Shown: positions 37,228 through 49,435 of the stretch, piece after piece
Layout of the letters: the number at the start of each line of letters is the position of its first letter
Numbering within the stretch: position 1 is the stretch's first letter
Assembly: GCA_947095535.1 (NCBI GenBank)
Contig: OX352774.1
Coordinates: 111,789,996-111,853,995, forward strand
Length of the DNA stretch: 64,000 nt
Origin: Poecilobothrus nobilitatus
Lineage: Eukaryota; Arthropoda; Insecta; Diptera; Dolichopodidae
Reading direction: 5' to 3'
Notes under the pieces: model-generated
Told to the model about the DNA's origin: nothing
The model's input: the letters and a program-made list of their open reading frames with translations, nothing else
The model's database searches: none
Program-made: the position numbers and the translations under genes

Positions 37228-37385
37228 AGTGAGGGTACATAAAAAAGTTGTTCTTCAACATTACTCTTTTAAGAGACCTATGCATAATTAATATTTCATT
37301 GCTCCTTATTAAACAGTATATAAGTTTTGTAAACAGACGCAGGGATAGAGCGAACCTAATAGCAAATTTTTCAAAATGTGCTTAA
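37228..37385 (+). mobile_element. HINE-B copy 4, 3' fragment
   Basis: 'gagggtacataaaaaagttg', 'aagagacctatgcataatta', 'taagttttgtaaacagacgc' and a terminal 'caaaatgtgctt' match the last 160 bp of family B. The GGAC array has decayed to CAGGGATAGAGCG. Confidence 0.65.
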
Positions 37386-37675
37386 AAGGATAATTCACAA
37401 AAACATGAAGTGACATTACTTACAAAAAACAATGTATTACATTATGGTCTTTTATAATTGAAATGTGATTTTATGTTTCGATATTAACGAATATATTGTG
37501 AAAACTCATTTCGCCGTAATTGCGTACTCAATAGATTATTGATTCCTTTAAAGATTTTTTGTAATAAAAATAGAATATTAACTACCAGCATCTGTAAATG
37601 CATAGTAATAAGTTAACTATAAATTAAATTAACGCAGAAACAAAAGTTAATAATTTTTATTTCATAAAACCAATA

Positions 37676-37712
37676 AAATACTCCGGGCAACGCCGGATAC
37701 TCTGCTAGTATT
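37676..37712. other. GC-rich CCGGGCAACGCCGG motif
   Basis: AATACTCCGGGCAACGCCGG followed by ATACTCTGCTAGTA is a GC-rich block in AT-rich surroundings. Its reverse complement (TACTAGCAGAGTATCCGGCG then TTGCCCGGAGTATT) resembles a TE-end motif recurrent in invertebrate genomes; this is from memory and the element class is uncertain. Confidence 0.5.
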
Positions 37713-37870
37713 TTATATTACAAATTTAGTCAGATATTACTTTGTTAGTAATATAATGGGTAAATATCTAAAATCACTCAAATAAGTAATATAATTTGTA
37801 TTATAAATTTCATAATCAAGATAAGGGCAAAAGTGTTAATAATGTTTTAGAAATTTTATATTATTTCGTT

Positions 37871-38503
37871 AGGGAGCGGTACACAAACTCGGTTTCCAAA
37901 ATCTCGTTTTTTCAAAATCTCTTTTGTTTTGGCTTAACTTAAAAATAAGCTTACAAATGTTTATAAAAAATATTATTATGAGGGATTTTAGGGTTGGATT
38001 TAAATTCAGGATCGCTCTCTTTTCCAGAATATTTATATATATATGTATATGTGAGATTCTGAGTTAGGAGAGATTTTAGAGTTGGTTACTAAAGCACGGT
38101 TTTCATAATTTGCTTAGCGGGGGTTTGGGGCAGATTAGCGGGGGTTTGGGGGTTTGCAGCAGCCCCCACAATTGGAAGTTTTTTATTAATGAAAATATAT
38201 ATTAATATAAAAAAATATTTATTTAAGAATTTTATAGTTGGTTACATAACTGGATTATACGCTTTTTCCAGAATATTTATTTATATGTATATGTGAGATT
38301 CTGAATTAGGAGGGATTTTAGAGTTTGCTACAGAATCAGAGTTATACACCTTTTACAGAATATACATATAAAACATTTAAATATAAAAAAAACGAGATTT
38401 TGTCCACGGTGATTTTGTCAAACGAGATTTTGTCCACGGAGATTTTGTCAATCGAGATTTTGTAAAAATGAGTTTTTGAAAAACGAGATTTCGTACCACA
38501 CCC
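37871..38503. mobile_element. non-autonomous DNA transposon (hAT-like MITE)
   Basis: The 8-bp ATTTCGTT flanks both sides (37863-37870 and 38504-38511). The ends are imperfect inverted repeats: AGGGAGCGGTAC on the left, and GTACCACACCC on the right, which is GGGTGTGGTAC in reverse (9 of 11 matching). Inside both ends lie inverted CGAGATTTTG-type repeats; on the right GAGATTTTGTC occurs repeatedly at 38396-38462. A unit with 'tgtatatgtgagattctgag' occurs near 38045 and again near 38287. No transposase is encoded. An 8-bp duplication fits hAT and also P elements, so the superfamily is tentative. Confidence 0.72.
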
Positions 38504-38511
38504 ATTTCGTT

Positions 38512-39579
38512 GCCATAAATAAACATCAAACTCAGATTATTTTAATTTTGTATTATTTTTAAACAAATCTTTCTATTTATGAGTTACAAGTAATAGAAAA
38601 ATTTATTAGGTTTTTAAATTTTTAATGGATAGGCGACCAGTAGGTTTTCGATAAAGGAAGTAAAAATGGCACATAATCGTACTTGATTCTCAAGATAAAA
38701 GTACTAGATAAAGATCAAATTGATAGTAAGCAATTTCTTATTCTTTTTAACGAATTTTTAAACATGTTTTTATTGAGTGGCATTTTTACATTATCACCCA
38801 TAAAAGTGCTTCAAGATACAAGACGACATTAATCATTACACTATTCTTGTTATTATTGACATCTGGTGTTGCGGTTTCGCCACTACTTGATGAAATTTCA
38901 TAATTTGGATCCCCAACCATAATCTCCATTGTCACTAATTTTAATAAATTACTTAAACTGGAATTTTGTAAGGTAAGGTTCATAAGGTTCTCAACTTAGA
39001 AAAATGTATCATTTGAAACAGCAGTTCATTTATTTTAAAAATGAAAGTTAAAACAATTTTAGCGCTTTCCTTATATTCTTTAAAAAAAAATTTAAAAATT
39101 AGTATAAATGAAAATAAAATAAACACATAAATATTTTATTGTAACATCTGCTGAAAATTCAGTAGTTTAAATCCTTTAATCAACAGTTTTCATTGCTCGA
39201 AGAGATGACTTTAATACTTACAAAGAATTAAACAAGGTTTTTTTTTTTTCAAAAGTATAATTACAATTGTTTTTGGATAAAGGCAAATTTTTATTTTGTT
39301 TTTTAAATGAAAGGAAAATTTTTACAATTAAAAAGAATAAAAAGAATATTAAATTGGGTAGAAAAACAGATATTATAAATTAAAAGAACAATCACTTATA
39401 TTGTTGATTATTTCTGTAATTAAACTTAAATAAATTATAATTATATAACCCAGGTTAGGGATAATAAATTTATAAACAAAATTTTGAACACGAGATATAA
39501 CTGAATGAACCAGACCTAAAAAAATGAAAACTGAACCACGAAAGATAAATATAAAATAAAAAACAAAAAAAATCAAAAA
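38512..39579. other. gene-free AT-rich stretch
   Basis: Nothing supported. The minus frames at 38786-38983 and 39373-39669 have no recognisable domain. Confidence 0.45.
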
Positions 39580-40846
39580 AAACGAGGAAGAGTGCAGTAA
39601 AACAGACTGTGTCAACTCTGGGGTACCTGTATGAACGTAATATATACTGTTTCTATAAAACTTGATCATCTTTTAAAAAATTTCAGAAGTTTTAGTACCG
39701 ATGTTAATTACCAAGAGATATTTATGTAAATTGTGAAGTTGTATAAGACTACTCGAATCTATTACATGAGCACAACCAAATGTTACAGAATTTATTGCCC
39801 TAAAACTTGATCATCTTTTGTAAGATTTCAGACGTTTAATTTAGTGAAATTCCAAAAGGTGCAAGAAGCCTGAACCTACTGCTCTAGCACAACCAGATTT
39901 TACAGAAGTTGTTAGCATGCAATTTGACATCTTTTTACAAAATTTCAGATAACTAGCTTCAATAGATATTAAGTTATTTTCATTTAAACAGAGAAGTTGT
40001 ATGGCAGCTACCCCAAGCTGTTGCACCAGAACCAAATTTTACAGAACTTGTTGTCATAAAACTTGCTCATAATTTGCAAGATTTCAGAAGCCTAGCTTCA
40101 TTCAGTTCCAAAAGATGCATGAAGACTGAACCGGATACTCTAGACCAACCAAATGCTACAAAAATGTTTGGTGTATAGCTCGACAGATCTCCACTAAATT
40201 TGAGGTACCTAGCTTCAATAATCACTGAGTTATTTTCATTTGAAAAGAGAAGTTGTATGTCAGCTACCCAAACCTGTTGTACCAGCAAAACCAAATTTTA
40301 CAGAACTTGTTGTCATAAAACTTGCTCATAATTTGCAAGATTTCAGAAGCCTAGCTTCATTCAGTTCCAAAAGATGCATGAAGACTGAACCGGATACTCT
40401 AGACCAACCAAATGCTACAAAAGTGTTTGGCGTATAGCTCGACAGATCTCCACTAAATTTGAGGTACCTAGCTTCAATAATCGCTGAGTTATTTTCATTT
40501 GAAAAGAGAAGTTGTATGTCAGCTACCCAAACCTGTTGTACCAGCACAATAAAATTTAACAGATGCTTTTGGTCTTTAACTCGACACCATTTTGCAAAAT
40601 TTCAGATATCTAGCTCTAATAGATACGATGGCAGCTACTGTCTTTAAATAGCGAAACTACGATTTTGCAAAATGACGTAGACAAAATTTCAGCTTTCCTA
40701 GCTCCTTTATTATTTGAGTTATCGTGCGGGCGGGCGGACGTACATGTCTTAATCGACTTACAATTCGAATCTGAGCCTTCTTTAAGGCATCACAAACGTA
40801 ATAGCAAATTTATTATATCCTTGAACATAGTTCATACGGGTATAAA
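39580..40846 (+). mobile_element. HINE-A copy 4, complete, internally expanded
   Basis: It starts AAACGAGGAAGAGTGCAG with subterminal GTACCTGTATGAAC (about 39623) and ends with the hairpin around GTTCATACGGGTAT (about 40830-40843). The body has about eight units of the type described for copy 3, more than copy 3 because of a 259-bp tandem duplication (40031-40548). The microsatellite is reduced to GGGCGGGCGGACG (about 40727-40740). The matching frames on both strands between 39841 and 40913 come from these units and are not genes. Confidence 0.8.
40031..40548. repeat. 259-bp tandem duplication
   Basis: The stretch beginning ACCAAATTTTACAGAACTTG at 40031 repeats at 40290 with only a few differences, such as 'aaaaatgtttggtg' against 'aaaagtgtttggcg'. 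Each copy spans two HINE-A body units. The high identity, set against the divergence between other units, indicates a recent event. Confidence 0.92.
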
Positions 40847-43074
40847 AAATTTTTTATTTAGAAGGTATAAATTGCTATTTTTAAAAAATTTTTTTTTTTT
40901 AGTTTACTTTTGATAGGTATTCAGATGGTAGAATGGTATTACAAAAATGCTCTGAAAATTTGTTTGTCTTTAAAAAAAAGGTTATTTAAGTTTGCTCTAC
41001 CGATTAGAATCAATGAGTTAAAACTCCACATCAGAACCAGTGTTACTTCATGTGGAGTCTTACCTATTAAGATTAGCTAAATAATATACGATTCTCTTAA
41101 TATTTGTAAAGAACTTTAAGTACCGTGATAAAAGCATTAGCGATTATCAAAAATGGATACAGCTCATATATTTGGGACGAATATAAATGTAGTTCGTTAT
41201 GTAGAAACATTTTTTTTGCTCAGATATATTTTTAAAAAGATCAAGTCCTATGATTTGAAAAGAAGTGATCTGGCAACATTTCACAAAAATAAAACGATAT
41301 ACTTAAAAGAGAAATAAAACATTATTTTTTTAAAGCAGTTTATGAATGAGAATGTACCATTTTTTAGCAAAATGCAGAATGCTGACTGCAGTTTTTCTCA
41401 TAAAATTTGAAAATGTAACGAAATTTAACTTTTTAGCAGACATGGAAAAATTGAAAGTTAAAAAATTTAATGCAAAGTCAGAAAAAAATTTCAATTGGAA
41501 TAAAAACTTATGAATGATTTTGAAAAAAATTATAGTCCCGAACCGAACATTGATAGAGAAGTTTATTAGACAAACTAAAAACAGAAAAATTAAAGCGAAG
41601 AAACTGAACAAAGTTGAGAGAATCTGAAAATTGAGAAGCTGTGTGTCACTTCTTCTTTTAAATATATCTAGGATAAATTTTTTGACTAAAATCTCTAAAT
41701 ATACTAGGAAAAATTCCGATTTCAAAAATATCAAGAACTTAAGAAGAACAGAATTGCAATATTCATCAACTGGTCTCATATATTAAAAAGCCCACGTTGA
41801 AGTAAGGATCTTTCACGATTAATTGATAAATTTGGTTTACGGAATCAGTGAAAAGCTTTACATGTTCATCTTATATTATTTCATTTGATTTTTTTTTAAG
41901 GATTTCTAGAATTTGAAGTTTATACCTCGAAGAATCTGTTAAAATTAAAGTAAAGTAAAACTTTTCGAAACATTTGTTAGTTTTTCGATCTTAAAAGTCT
42001 TATAAACTACTTACAAAAAAAAAATATTAGAAAACATTTTCCAATATTTTTAAAATTATAAATAATCATTTCTATTCCTCGTCTTTAAATATTGTGCTTT
42101 CAAGGAGATTTTTCTATTTTAACTCTTACTAAACGACTTTTATTCGCTTTATTACATTTTATTTCATTGTCTAAGTTCAACGAAGGCAATAAGTACAGCA
42201 CCACCCAAAAGTGATAAAATTATAAAATCAATTTCAATTAAATGGCAATTCTTTGCTCTATAATAGCATAAATAAATCTTCCTATCTGTATTGTATAATA
42301 TTATTATATGTTTGCCTTTTTTATATTCTCCTTTTAACTTAAAAATAAAAACATTTTGTTTTTCACATTATTTCTGTTTTTTAATTTTCCAAATTGATTC
42401 CATCCATTTTGCATCAATTTCACAGTTTGTCTATTTTTATTTGAAAGGATATACGTATGTTTTTCTTTTTAACTTATAACTTTTTTATTTTAATTTATGT
42501 TTGTTGTATGAGGTGTGTGTTTGGTAACATCAGCAACACATCAAAACAAATAAATTCTTTCATTATTTTTGCATTGCAATATAAATATTGTTGAATTAGC
42601 AAAATTTAATGAATAACAAATTGGAGTTAGTGAAGAGGATTCAGTAAAAAAATAGGTGTTAAATTTAACAAAAATTAAAATAATACGATGTAGATTTAAT
42701 CAAAATGTTCATATATCTTCTTTACTTGAGTATGTATATAGGTGTTACATTTTTAAAATTTTAAATAGAAATTTATAAGATTTTATAAAATTAAACTGAA
42801 AATGGACTAAAGCCATGTTAAAAAAATTTAAAATACAACATTGTTTTAACAATGATCATTATAGTATGGCCATTATGGTCTTTACTCATAATGCTAATGC
42901 AAATTCTCTGTATTTCTATTGAAATGGAAAAAACTATATAGGTACAATATTGTTAATATATCTGATTATTCGAATGCAAGATTTTAATTTTCGAAGCTAA
43001 TCATTTTAACTAAAATTTAAGAAAACAAACTAATTCCTATATAAAGACAAAATGGCCTATATATAGACAAAAAT
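40847..43074. other. gene-free AT-rich stretch
   Basis: No gene is supported. The longest anonymous frame of the window is on minus at 41330-41779 (149 codons, rich in F, L, I, K). It looks hydrophobic by base composition, has no family motif and is treated as chance. Confidence 0.4.
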
Positions 43075-43790
43075 TGGAAATGGACCTATCATATTGACCA
43101 TGTTAAAAATAAAACTATTCCATATGTAGCAGCTTTATATAGTTTACATTCTTCCAAAATCGACTCTATAAAATATATATTTCGCACATATACTTTCCCA
43201 GTTTATTTATCTAAATTCAATATGGTCGACATCTCCCCCTTATAAATTACCTGAAATACAAGTTTTCCAAAATAAGGTATTAAAGGCAAAAAATTGTTTA
43301 TCCCTTTTAACCCCATCCGGCACAGTTTACAGTGAAAAATTGTTATCAATTGATAAATTAAAGGTCTATGAATTATGTATACCAAGTACGTTATAAGTTG
43401 GTTTACAACATAATTCAATCTGGAGTACAACTTTCTAAGGTTTGTGAGGTTTATAACTATAATACCAGGGAAAGAGACAATTTGCTAATTTTAAATTTCG
43501 TTTCGAACACAATTTATTTTTTTAAATATTACAACAACTTGCCTATACATATGCGATTGACCGACTCTATTCTCGTATTTAAACGCTTATTAAGAAATTT
43601 TCTTATGACTATAAAATCCTTCATAATTGTGCATATCATAAATTAAAAAAAATATTTACCTAATTAAAATTTTTTAACTATAAGAACTTATTATTATTAA
43701 AATAATTTTGTTGCCTAGTGTTAACACTTAATTATTGTAATAAAAACAATAGGGTTCGCTAGGTAAGCACTTTTTTGAACCTGTGAATAA
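43075..43790 (+). pseudogene. CR1/L2-like LINE remnant, RT thumb to 3' end
   Basis: Plus-strand frames read NWKWTYHIDHVKNKTIPY (equivalent of the W-x-x-H-I-x-x-v-x-x-K block after the RT domain), then LPEIQVFQNKVLKAKN (equivalent of K-x-I-Q-x-L-Q-N-R-x-L-K), KLLSIDKLKVYELCI, and from 43368 YNYNTRERDNLLI, NLPIHMRLTDSILVFKRLLR (equivalents of Y-N-T-R, L-P-x-x-I-x, S-F-K-x-x-L). Several frameshifts and stops separate them. A short AT-rich 3' part with GGGTTCGCTAGGTAAGC follows and stops just before HINE-C copy 2. Only the last part of ORF2 survives. The assignment is from motif order; CR1, L2 or a neighbouring clade is possible. Confidence 0.6.
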
Positions 43791-43800
43791 TAATAAAAAA

Positions 43801-44896
43801 AAACAAGTAAATGTAACAGTAAGTCGATGCAACCGACTTATTAATACCCTACACCTGAATAATTCGAATTAAATTAAAAATCCTTAAGTTATTGGCAGCT
43901 GCTTTAACTTCTTCTCTTTTCTGTCCTATTCAACTCGAATTTCAGGAACGTAAAAGAGTCATCCTCTTCGGATATGCTTGACACCCTTGTAAAAAATTTC
44001 AAGTTTCTATCTTTATTAATTTCGAAGATATGCTTGTTAGTCCTTGGGAGGCGTGTGTCAAGTACCCGAATTTCCACTCCAATTCATCAAATCCATCTCA
44101 GGGACATAAAAACATGCCAGAACACCATTCTACAAAATTTAAAGGTTCAACTTTTGTTGGTTTTGGAGATATGCTCGTTTGCTCTTGTGCTCGTCCGGAA
44201 GTTTCCAACATACGAACACATGGTTCAAATTCTTTCAAATGTCAGCTTCCAATTTTAGAGAAAAGGAAACATAACAGAACACCCTTGTACTAAAAAAAAA
44301 GTTTCAATCTTTGTTGGTTGTGGAGATATACTCGTTTGCTATGGAGCTCGTTCGGAAGCTTCCAAAATCCGAACCCATGGGCCAAATCCTCTCAAATTTC
44401 AGAGACTTAAATCAAACATGAAAGAACACCATTCTGCCAAATTTAAAGATTATATCTTTATTCCAAATCAATCCAAAACCAAAATCCAAACCAATGAACC
44501 AAATCCTCTTAAATTTCAGAGATATAAATCAAACGGGAAGGAACATTATTGTAAAAAAATTATAGGTTCTACCTTTGTTGGTTTTGGAGATAATTTCGTT
44601 TGCTCCGGAATCATTCGGTAGCTTCCAGAATCCGAACCCATGGACCGATTTTATCCAGATTCGAACTTAGCCTTCCTTTCGTAATTAGTAACCTACTATA
44701 TACATTTCATCAAGATAGCTTTACTAGTTTTTGGGTTATACTGCGAACGATGAACAGACGGACATCGTTAAATCGACTCAGGAGGTGATCCTGATTCAGA
44801 ATATATATACATGACCATATCTGACTCGCTTCTTTTTGGTGGTTACAAACTACATACCAAAGTTAATATACTCTATACTTTAGGTGTAGGGTATAA
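43801..44896 (+). mobile_element. HINE-C copy 2, complete
   Basis: The 5' end carries a perfect hairpin TAAGTCG/CGACTTA (43820-43826 and 43834-43840), then the 13-bp motif ATACCCTACACCT (43844-43856). Its exact reverse complement AGGTGTAGGGTAT lies at 44882-44894, next to the 3' end. The body has about four degenerate units of about 150-200 bp with 'tttgttggttttggagatat', 'cgtttgctcttgtgctcgt' and 'cttccaaaatccgaacccat'. Then 'gtttttgggttatactgcga' leads into a short GACGGAC relic, 'taaatcgactcagg' and 'tgatcctgattcagaatata', which resembles the tail of Drosophila DINE-1-like repeats (recalled). Plus frames at 43974-44788 are artefacts of the units. Confidence 0.8.
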
Positions 44897-45654
44897 AAAC
44901 AAAAGTCATATATTACCGAATTCTTTACCGAAAACTAACTCATCTAAAAAACCAACTCAACTAAACTAAAACTAACTTTTTTTTTCTAAATTATTTTAAG
45001 TACAATAATATAAATTCAATGGACATAATTACAAAAAAAAAAGACAATAAAATGGCGGAAATTTTGGAAGAAAAAAATTAACGACAACAGTGAAGATAAA
45101 GTAACACTGGAAGCAACACTGGATATTATGTACAAATAAAAAGAAATTTATGGATCCATGAAATATCTCCGCACAAATAACTCTAGAAATTTTCAGGTTT
45201 GTTTTTCTGATCTACTGCGGATTGCGGATATTCATAATTAAGTTCATTACTTATATAAAATTTTCATTATGTCCTGACCTATTTTATTTTAATTTTGCGG
45301 ATATTTCATTTTTAAGTGCGGACATTTTTTTTTGCAAAATTTATATCATACTTTTAAATTTTATTTGACATTAATTCAACTAAGAAAGAATGCAGTTGGC
45401 TGACTCATAAGAAGTGTCAAAATGGATGTAGTATAAAAACTAAATTTATGGTAGAAAAATATCAATAGAGGGAAAATTTTTAATTGACTCTAATTCTAAA
45501 AAAAAACTAACTTTATCTTATCTTTATGTCACTTTTTCACTTGTGGTTAAGGTTTCATTAAAAAATGAGAAAAACTTTTTTAGTTTTCATATTTTTATAA
45601 ACAAATCTTTTTTATAAAAAAAAGTGGTAGAATAATAAAGAGAGGAAATAATAA
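44897..45654. other. gene-free AT-rich stretch
   Basis: Nothing supported. Confidence 0.5.
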
Positions 45655-46335
45655 AAAATGTTTGAAAAGTTTGCTTATAAGTTTCACTATGTCCTTTTGT
45701 GTGCCTATCCGTCTATTTTCTAAACTTCTACACTGTTTAAAGTCTCATTAAAAAATTTCATTAATTTAAAAGCTAGTGTTTCGTCAAAATTGGAAAAATC
45801 TTATTTTTAAACACTTATTGTATCAAATTCTGCCTAATGTTCTTTTATTATAAAAAATTCAACAACAGAGTTTTTTAACTTTTATCAATCAATATAAAAA
45901 TCACACGGTTTTTTTCCATTTTTTATGAAAATGTACGGTTATCTGAAAATAGTATTTTGCATGATTTTAATTCCTCTATATCTCCGCAACGCTTTTAGGT
46001 AGAACCTTGAAATTTTAAGAGGTGGAAGATCTTTCATTGGTATAACGTGGTTAGGAAAATATTTTTGTACTTCTCTGTGTTTTACAGCTGCTATTAACAA
46101 AAATCGAAAATTCTATTTTTAGATACCGTTAACCTGAATACCTGTATCATAAACATTAAAGATCGAATATTATGTCATGTATCATAATATGTTTAGAATA
46201 TTTACATATTAACGGCTTTTCTTAATTATATGTATAGGATTATTATTATACCTTAAAATTGAAGAATGGTTTCTAGATTTTTCACAATAATTTCTTCTTA
46301 TATATAAAAAGTTGTAAGAAAAATTATATATTTGG
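45655..46335 (-). mobile_element. HINE-B copy 5, inverted
   Basis: Read on minus it ends with the family B 3' block: TTTAGAAAATAGACGGATAG with a decayed GGAC array, then 'agtgaaacttataagcaaac'. The body blocks follow in order to about 46335, for example 'tatctccgcaacgcttttag', 'ggcttttcttaattatatgt' and 'ttcttcttatatataaaaag' read on plus. The 5' end is missing. Confidence 0.62.
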
Positions 46336-46639
46336 TAGTGAATCTACAATCTATATTAGTATAATTTACTTTTCTCAGTTTTAGACAGAAAATGTAACAC
46401 CGAACAATAATTTTGGTCGCGACGATTAAAACAGTAATGTTCGAACTTTAACCACACTAAACCACACCTCCTGTTTAAAAGACTGAACGTAGTTAACGTA
46501 GACTAACCTTCTATTTTTCGTTCAGTTTTCAGTGGCGATGCTTTCACATTGATGTTATAGGACAGATGAATTTTATGTTTGATTGCCCTATTCTTAATTT
46601 CGTCTAATGAATATGAATATTAGTATTGCGAACATATCA
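46336..46639. other. gene-free stretch
   Basis: Nothing supported. Confidence 0.45.
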
Positions 46640-46890
46640 GGGAGCATTAACTATATTTAGCAATACCTTATTTTGGAGCAATTGAATAAATTGCAGTATG
46701 AAGTTGTTCAGCACAACCTCATAACTGAATACCATTTACATAAAAATTAAATAGTAAAAATTTGAGTGCTGGCGGATGGATGAACGTATTCAACTAAATC
46801 GACTCTGAATTCTATTTTGAGAGCAAGAATATAAATTATTTTTCGTACATATATAATGAATGGTATCCTGGTGGATATCATTAGGGTTGT
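46640..46890 (+). mobile_element. HINE-A-like 3' fragment, decayed
   Basis: 'ttgttcagcacaacctcata', 'ttgagtgctggcggatggat', 'actaaatcgactctgaattc' and a final 'atcctggtggatatca' follow the order of the last 250 bp of family A, with the GGAC array reduced to GGCGGATGGATG. The alignment is weak. Confidence 0.4.
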
Positions 46891-48691
46891 AAATATTTGT
46901 CTTTTTCGTTTGTAAACTTCACTATAACGTGCTTTCTCTATTGTTACAGGAATGTTAGACCCTAATTGTTAACAAGATGTCAAAAAGAATTTTAGATATC
47001 ATTGCATTTGTTAATTCTAATAAAAAAATCTTGGACTGCAATTATTAAAAAATGATTCTTTCTATTAAATTTGTATAAACAAAAGTGAAATTTGAAAAGT
47101 ATAGAAAAGAGTAAAATCAGTTCTTTGATTAATAAGGATTCATAAGTTTTCTCATATCGTTTTTCTTCAGCATAACCTACTAGCTATTCAAATATTATTA
47201 AATTTATTTTTTTTTTTAAATATTTTTCTTGAAAACTTTTGGACATCTCTTGAATTAAATACAGAAAATTCTTTGAAATCTAAGAAATGAAAGGATAAAG
47301 GATTTTTTTATTCTCCATTTCTTTAACAAAAAAAAATTTGTTTTAAACTGTGAATTTTGCATTTTTTGTGTATGGTAACTAAAAATAGTCATAAAAAAAA
47401 GTTGAACTTAAAATTTTTGCTCATCATTTAAAAAAAAGTAGAACTTAAAATTTTTGCTCATCATTTTAAAAGACTTAAAAACATTGTTATTGCTCCAATT
47501 GTTATATACTCCAATACTCCACCTCTAGGTTTGTTTATGTTGTACAATGTAAAACCACGGTAACTCAAGAATATTTGACTGATTTCATAAATAGCTATTT
47601 ACAAAATTAATTTTCCACAAATTTTTTTGGTCTTTTTTTTTCAAATCTTTTAAATGGCGACCGCGCAAGAATACTACTTATGCCAGAAATATTGTTTTCA
47701 TTATTTAAAGAAAAAAGATTATCATCTTCTTGAAAATATTTTTACTAAAAGGGAAATTCGTATTAAATTTTATTCTTTTTGTATTAAATTTCACTCTAAT
47801 ACGGAAATCTTTCTTTTTAAAGCAAACATTTCCGGTTTTTCCTTTAATGTTAATTATATCTGAACATGTACCAGTTAAAATCCTTTTATTTCATTTCAAA
47901 TTAAGACAGTTATTTTTTAATAAATCATTATTTAAAATGGCAAATAGGGCATTTTTCAAGTTGTAAAATTGTAAAAAATAATTGAGTTCTGTATGATATC
48001 TCCAGCAAAATTAACACTTATTAGTCTAATATTTAAAAGTGAATCCAATAATCGTAGGGAAATTTAAAATTTTTTATTATTGTATTTTACATAATTTTGA
48101 AATTTTAATATTCACAGTAACTAATTAAAGTCAAAATTTTTAACAACTTTCGTACCTAAATTTGAATGAGAAATAGAATGATTTTGTCAATATCAATATT
48201 TAGAATTAGAATTTAATATATTTAAAAAAAATAGACATTTTGATTTAATTAAATATCCTTTTTTTGTTTTCACATTTTTAAGATTTTTTCATTCATTACC
48301 AAAATGATAACTACACTCAATATTTTGTCCTCGGGCTTTTCGTTTTAAATGTAAAATTTTTATCTATTAAACAGAGCAGCTTAAACTTCAGAAGCCACCC
48401 TCTTTTAATTTTTGTTTTTGTATTGAGGGGATTTTGTTTTCATATGCAAATTAAGATTTTTCGGCCTTTTCTTTTTTACTCTATGTATTCTTCAATGTTA
48501 AGTTTTTTTCAAGTAGCATTTAACAAAAAAATAAAAATTTTTCCAGAAATATTGATAGGAAATCATCAGGTTTTCCTGGATGTTTTTCTATGTAAAAGGA
48601 CTTATCAAAGATTTTTCTTTTTTTACTTATTTTTTTCTATAAGGGTTCTTTAAGGGATTTGACTGATAGGAATTAAAAAGCAAGTAAAAAC
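46891..48691. other. gene-free AT-rich stretch
   Basis: It includes a two-copy tandem of a unit of about 43 bp containing 'gaacttaaaatttttgctca' at about 47400-47470. Plus frames at 47654-47966 and 48423-48653 lack recognisable domains. Confidence 0.45.
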
Positions 48692-49435
48692 AGTAGATAT
48701 ATAAAACCAAATGTTTTTAAAGGTGCACATTTTTAAAAGGATAATAAAAATAGAATTATCCACTCTATTTGATTGTAATTACTTAAATAAACATTGTTAA
48801 AAATCAAAAGGGGCTTTCTTCAATTTTAAGAAAATCCTCGGTAATTAGCTGTTTCTACAACATTCTATAATAAGCTTTAATTTTTGGGGTTTACTTTGAA
48901 AAATTTTGTGTAGGTGCCTAAATTACAGATGTTTAAAAATAATAAATTTCAATTTTTTACTTCTGACAATTCTTAAACAGTGGGAATAACAAAAATTTTC
49001 TCTAAAGAAACTTGTACTCAAAAATCTACTCTCTCTAAAAATTTCAAGGTTCTAACTAATAGAGTTCAATGAAATAATGGAGGATACAAAATTTAAAAAA
49101 AAGTTTATTTTCACATAATGGTAAATTTATATACCAAATTTTCTAAAAATATTATAATTTTTATATTGATTTAGGTCTAAAAAACTGAGGTTTTTATACT
49201 GATAAAATATTTAGATTATTTTGAAATATAAACTTCGAAAAATAGGGCTTTTTCCAAATTTGAGAAACTGCAGTTGCATAAAAAATGTGGGTGCATAAAA
49301 CAGTTGTTCTTTAAAATTAATGTTTCTGGTCTCCAATCCATGGTTAAAATTACATTGTTCTATTTGAAACTGTGTAGAAGTTTTATAAATAATTAGACGG
49401 ACGTATAAGCAATTTTTTTTTTTTAAAATGTGCTA
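48692..49435 (+). mobile_element. HINE-B copy 6, near-complete, decayed
   Basis: It starts 'cagtagatatataaaaccaa' with subterminal GTGCACATTTTTAAAAGG, follows the B body ('attttgtgtaggtgcctaaa', 'cacataatggtaaatttata'), and ends 'aattagacggacgtataagc' and AAAATGTGCTA. The GGAC array is down to about two units and the hairpin is imperfect, so it is older than copies 2 and 7. Confidence 0.65.

Noticed and set aside
39841..40913. Several overlapping frames on both strands repeating the same peptide
   Set aside because: They are translations of HINE-A tandem units and of the 259-bp duplication; both strands give equally good frames.
41330..41779. 149-codon minus-strand frame as a gene
   Set aside because: Composition is explained by AT-rich DNA (F, L, I, K, N), there is no domain or motif, and no paralogue in the window.
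43974..44788. Plus-strand frames within HINE-C as small proteins
   Set aside because: They follow the degenerate tandem units and change frame with them.
47654..47966. Two overlapping plus-strand frames as a small gene
   Set aside because: No domain, no splice-like or conserved context, and overlapping frames of similar length suggest chance.
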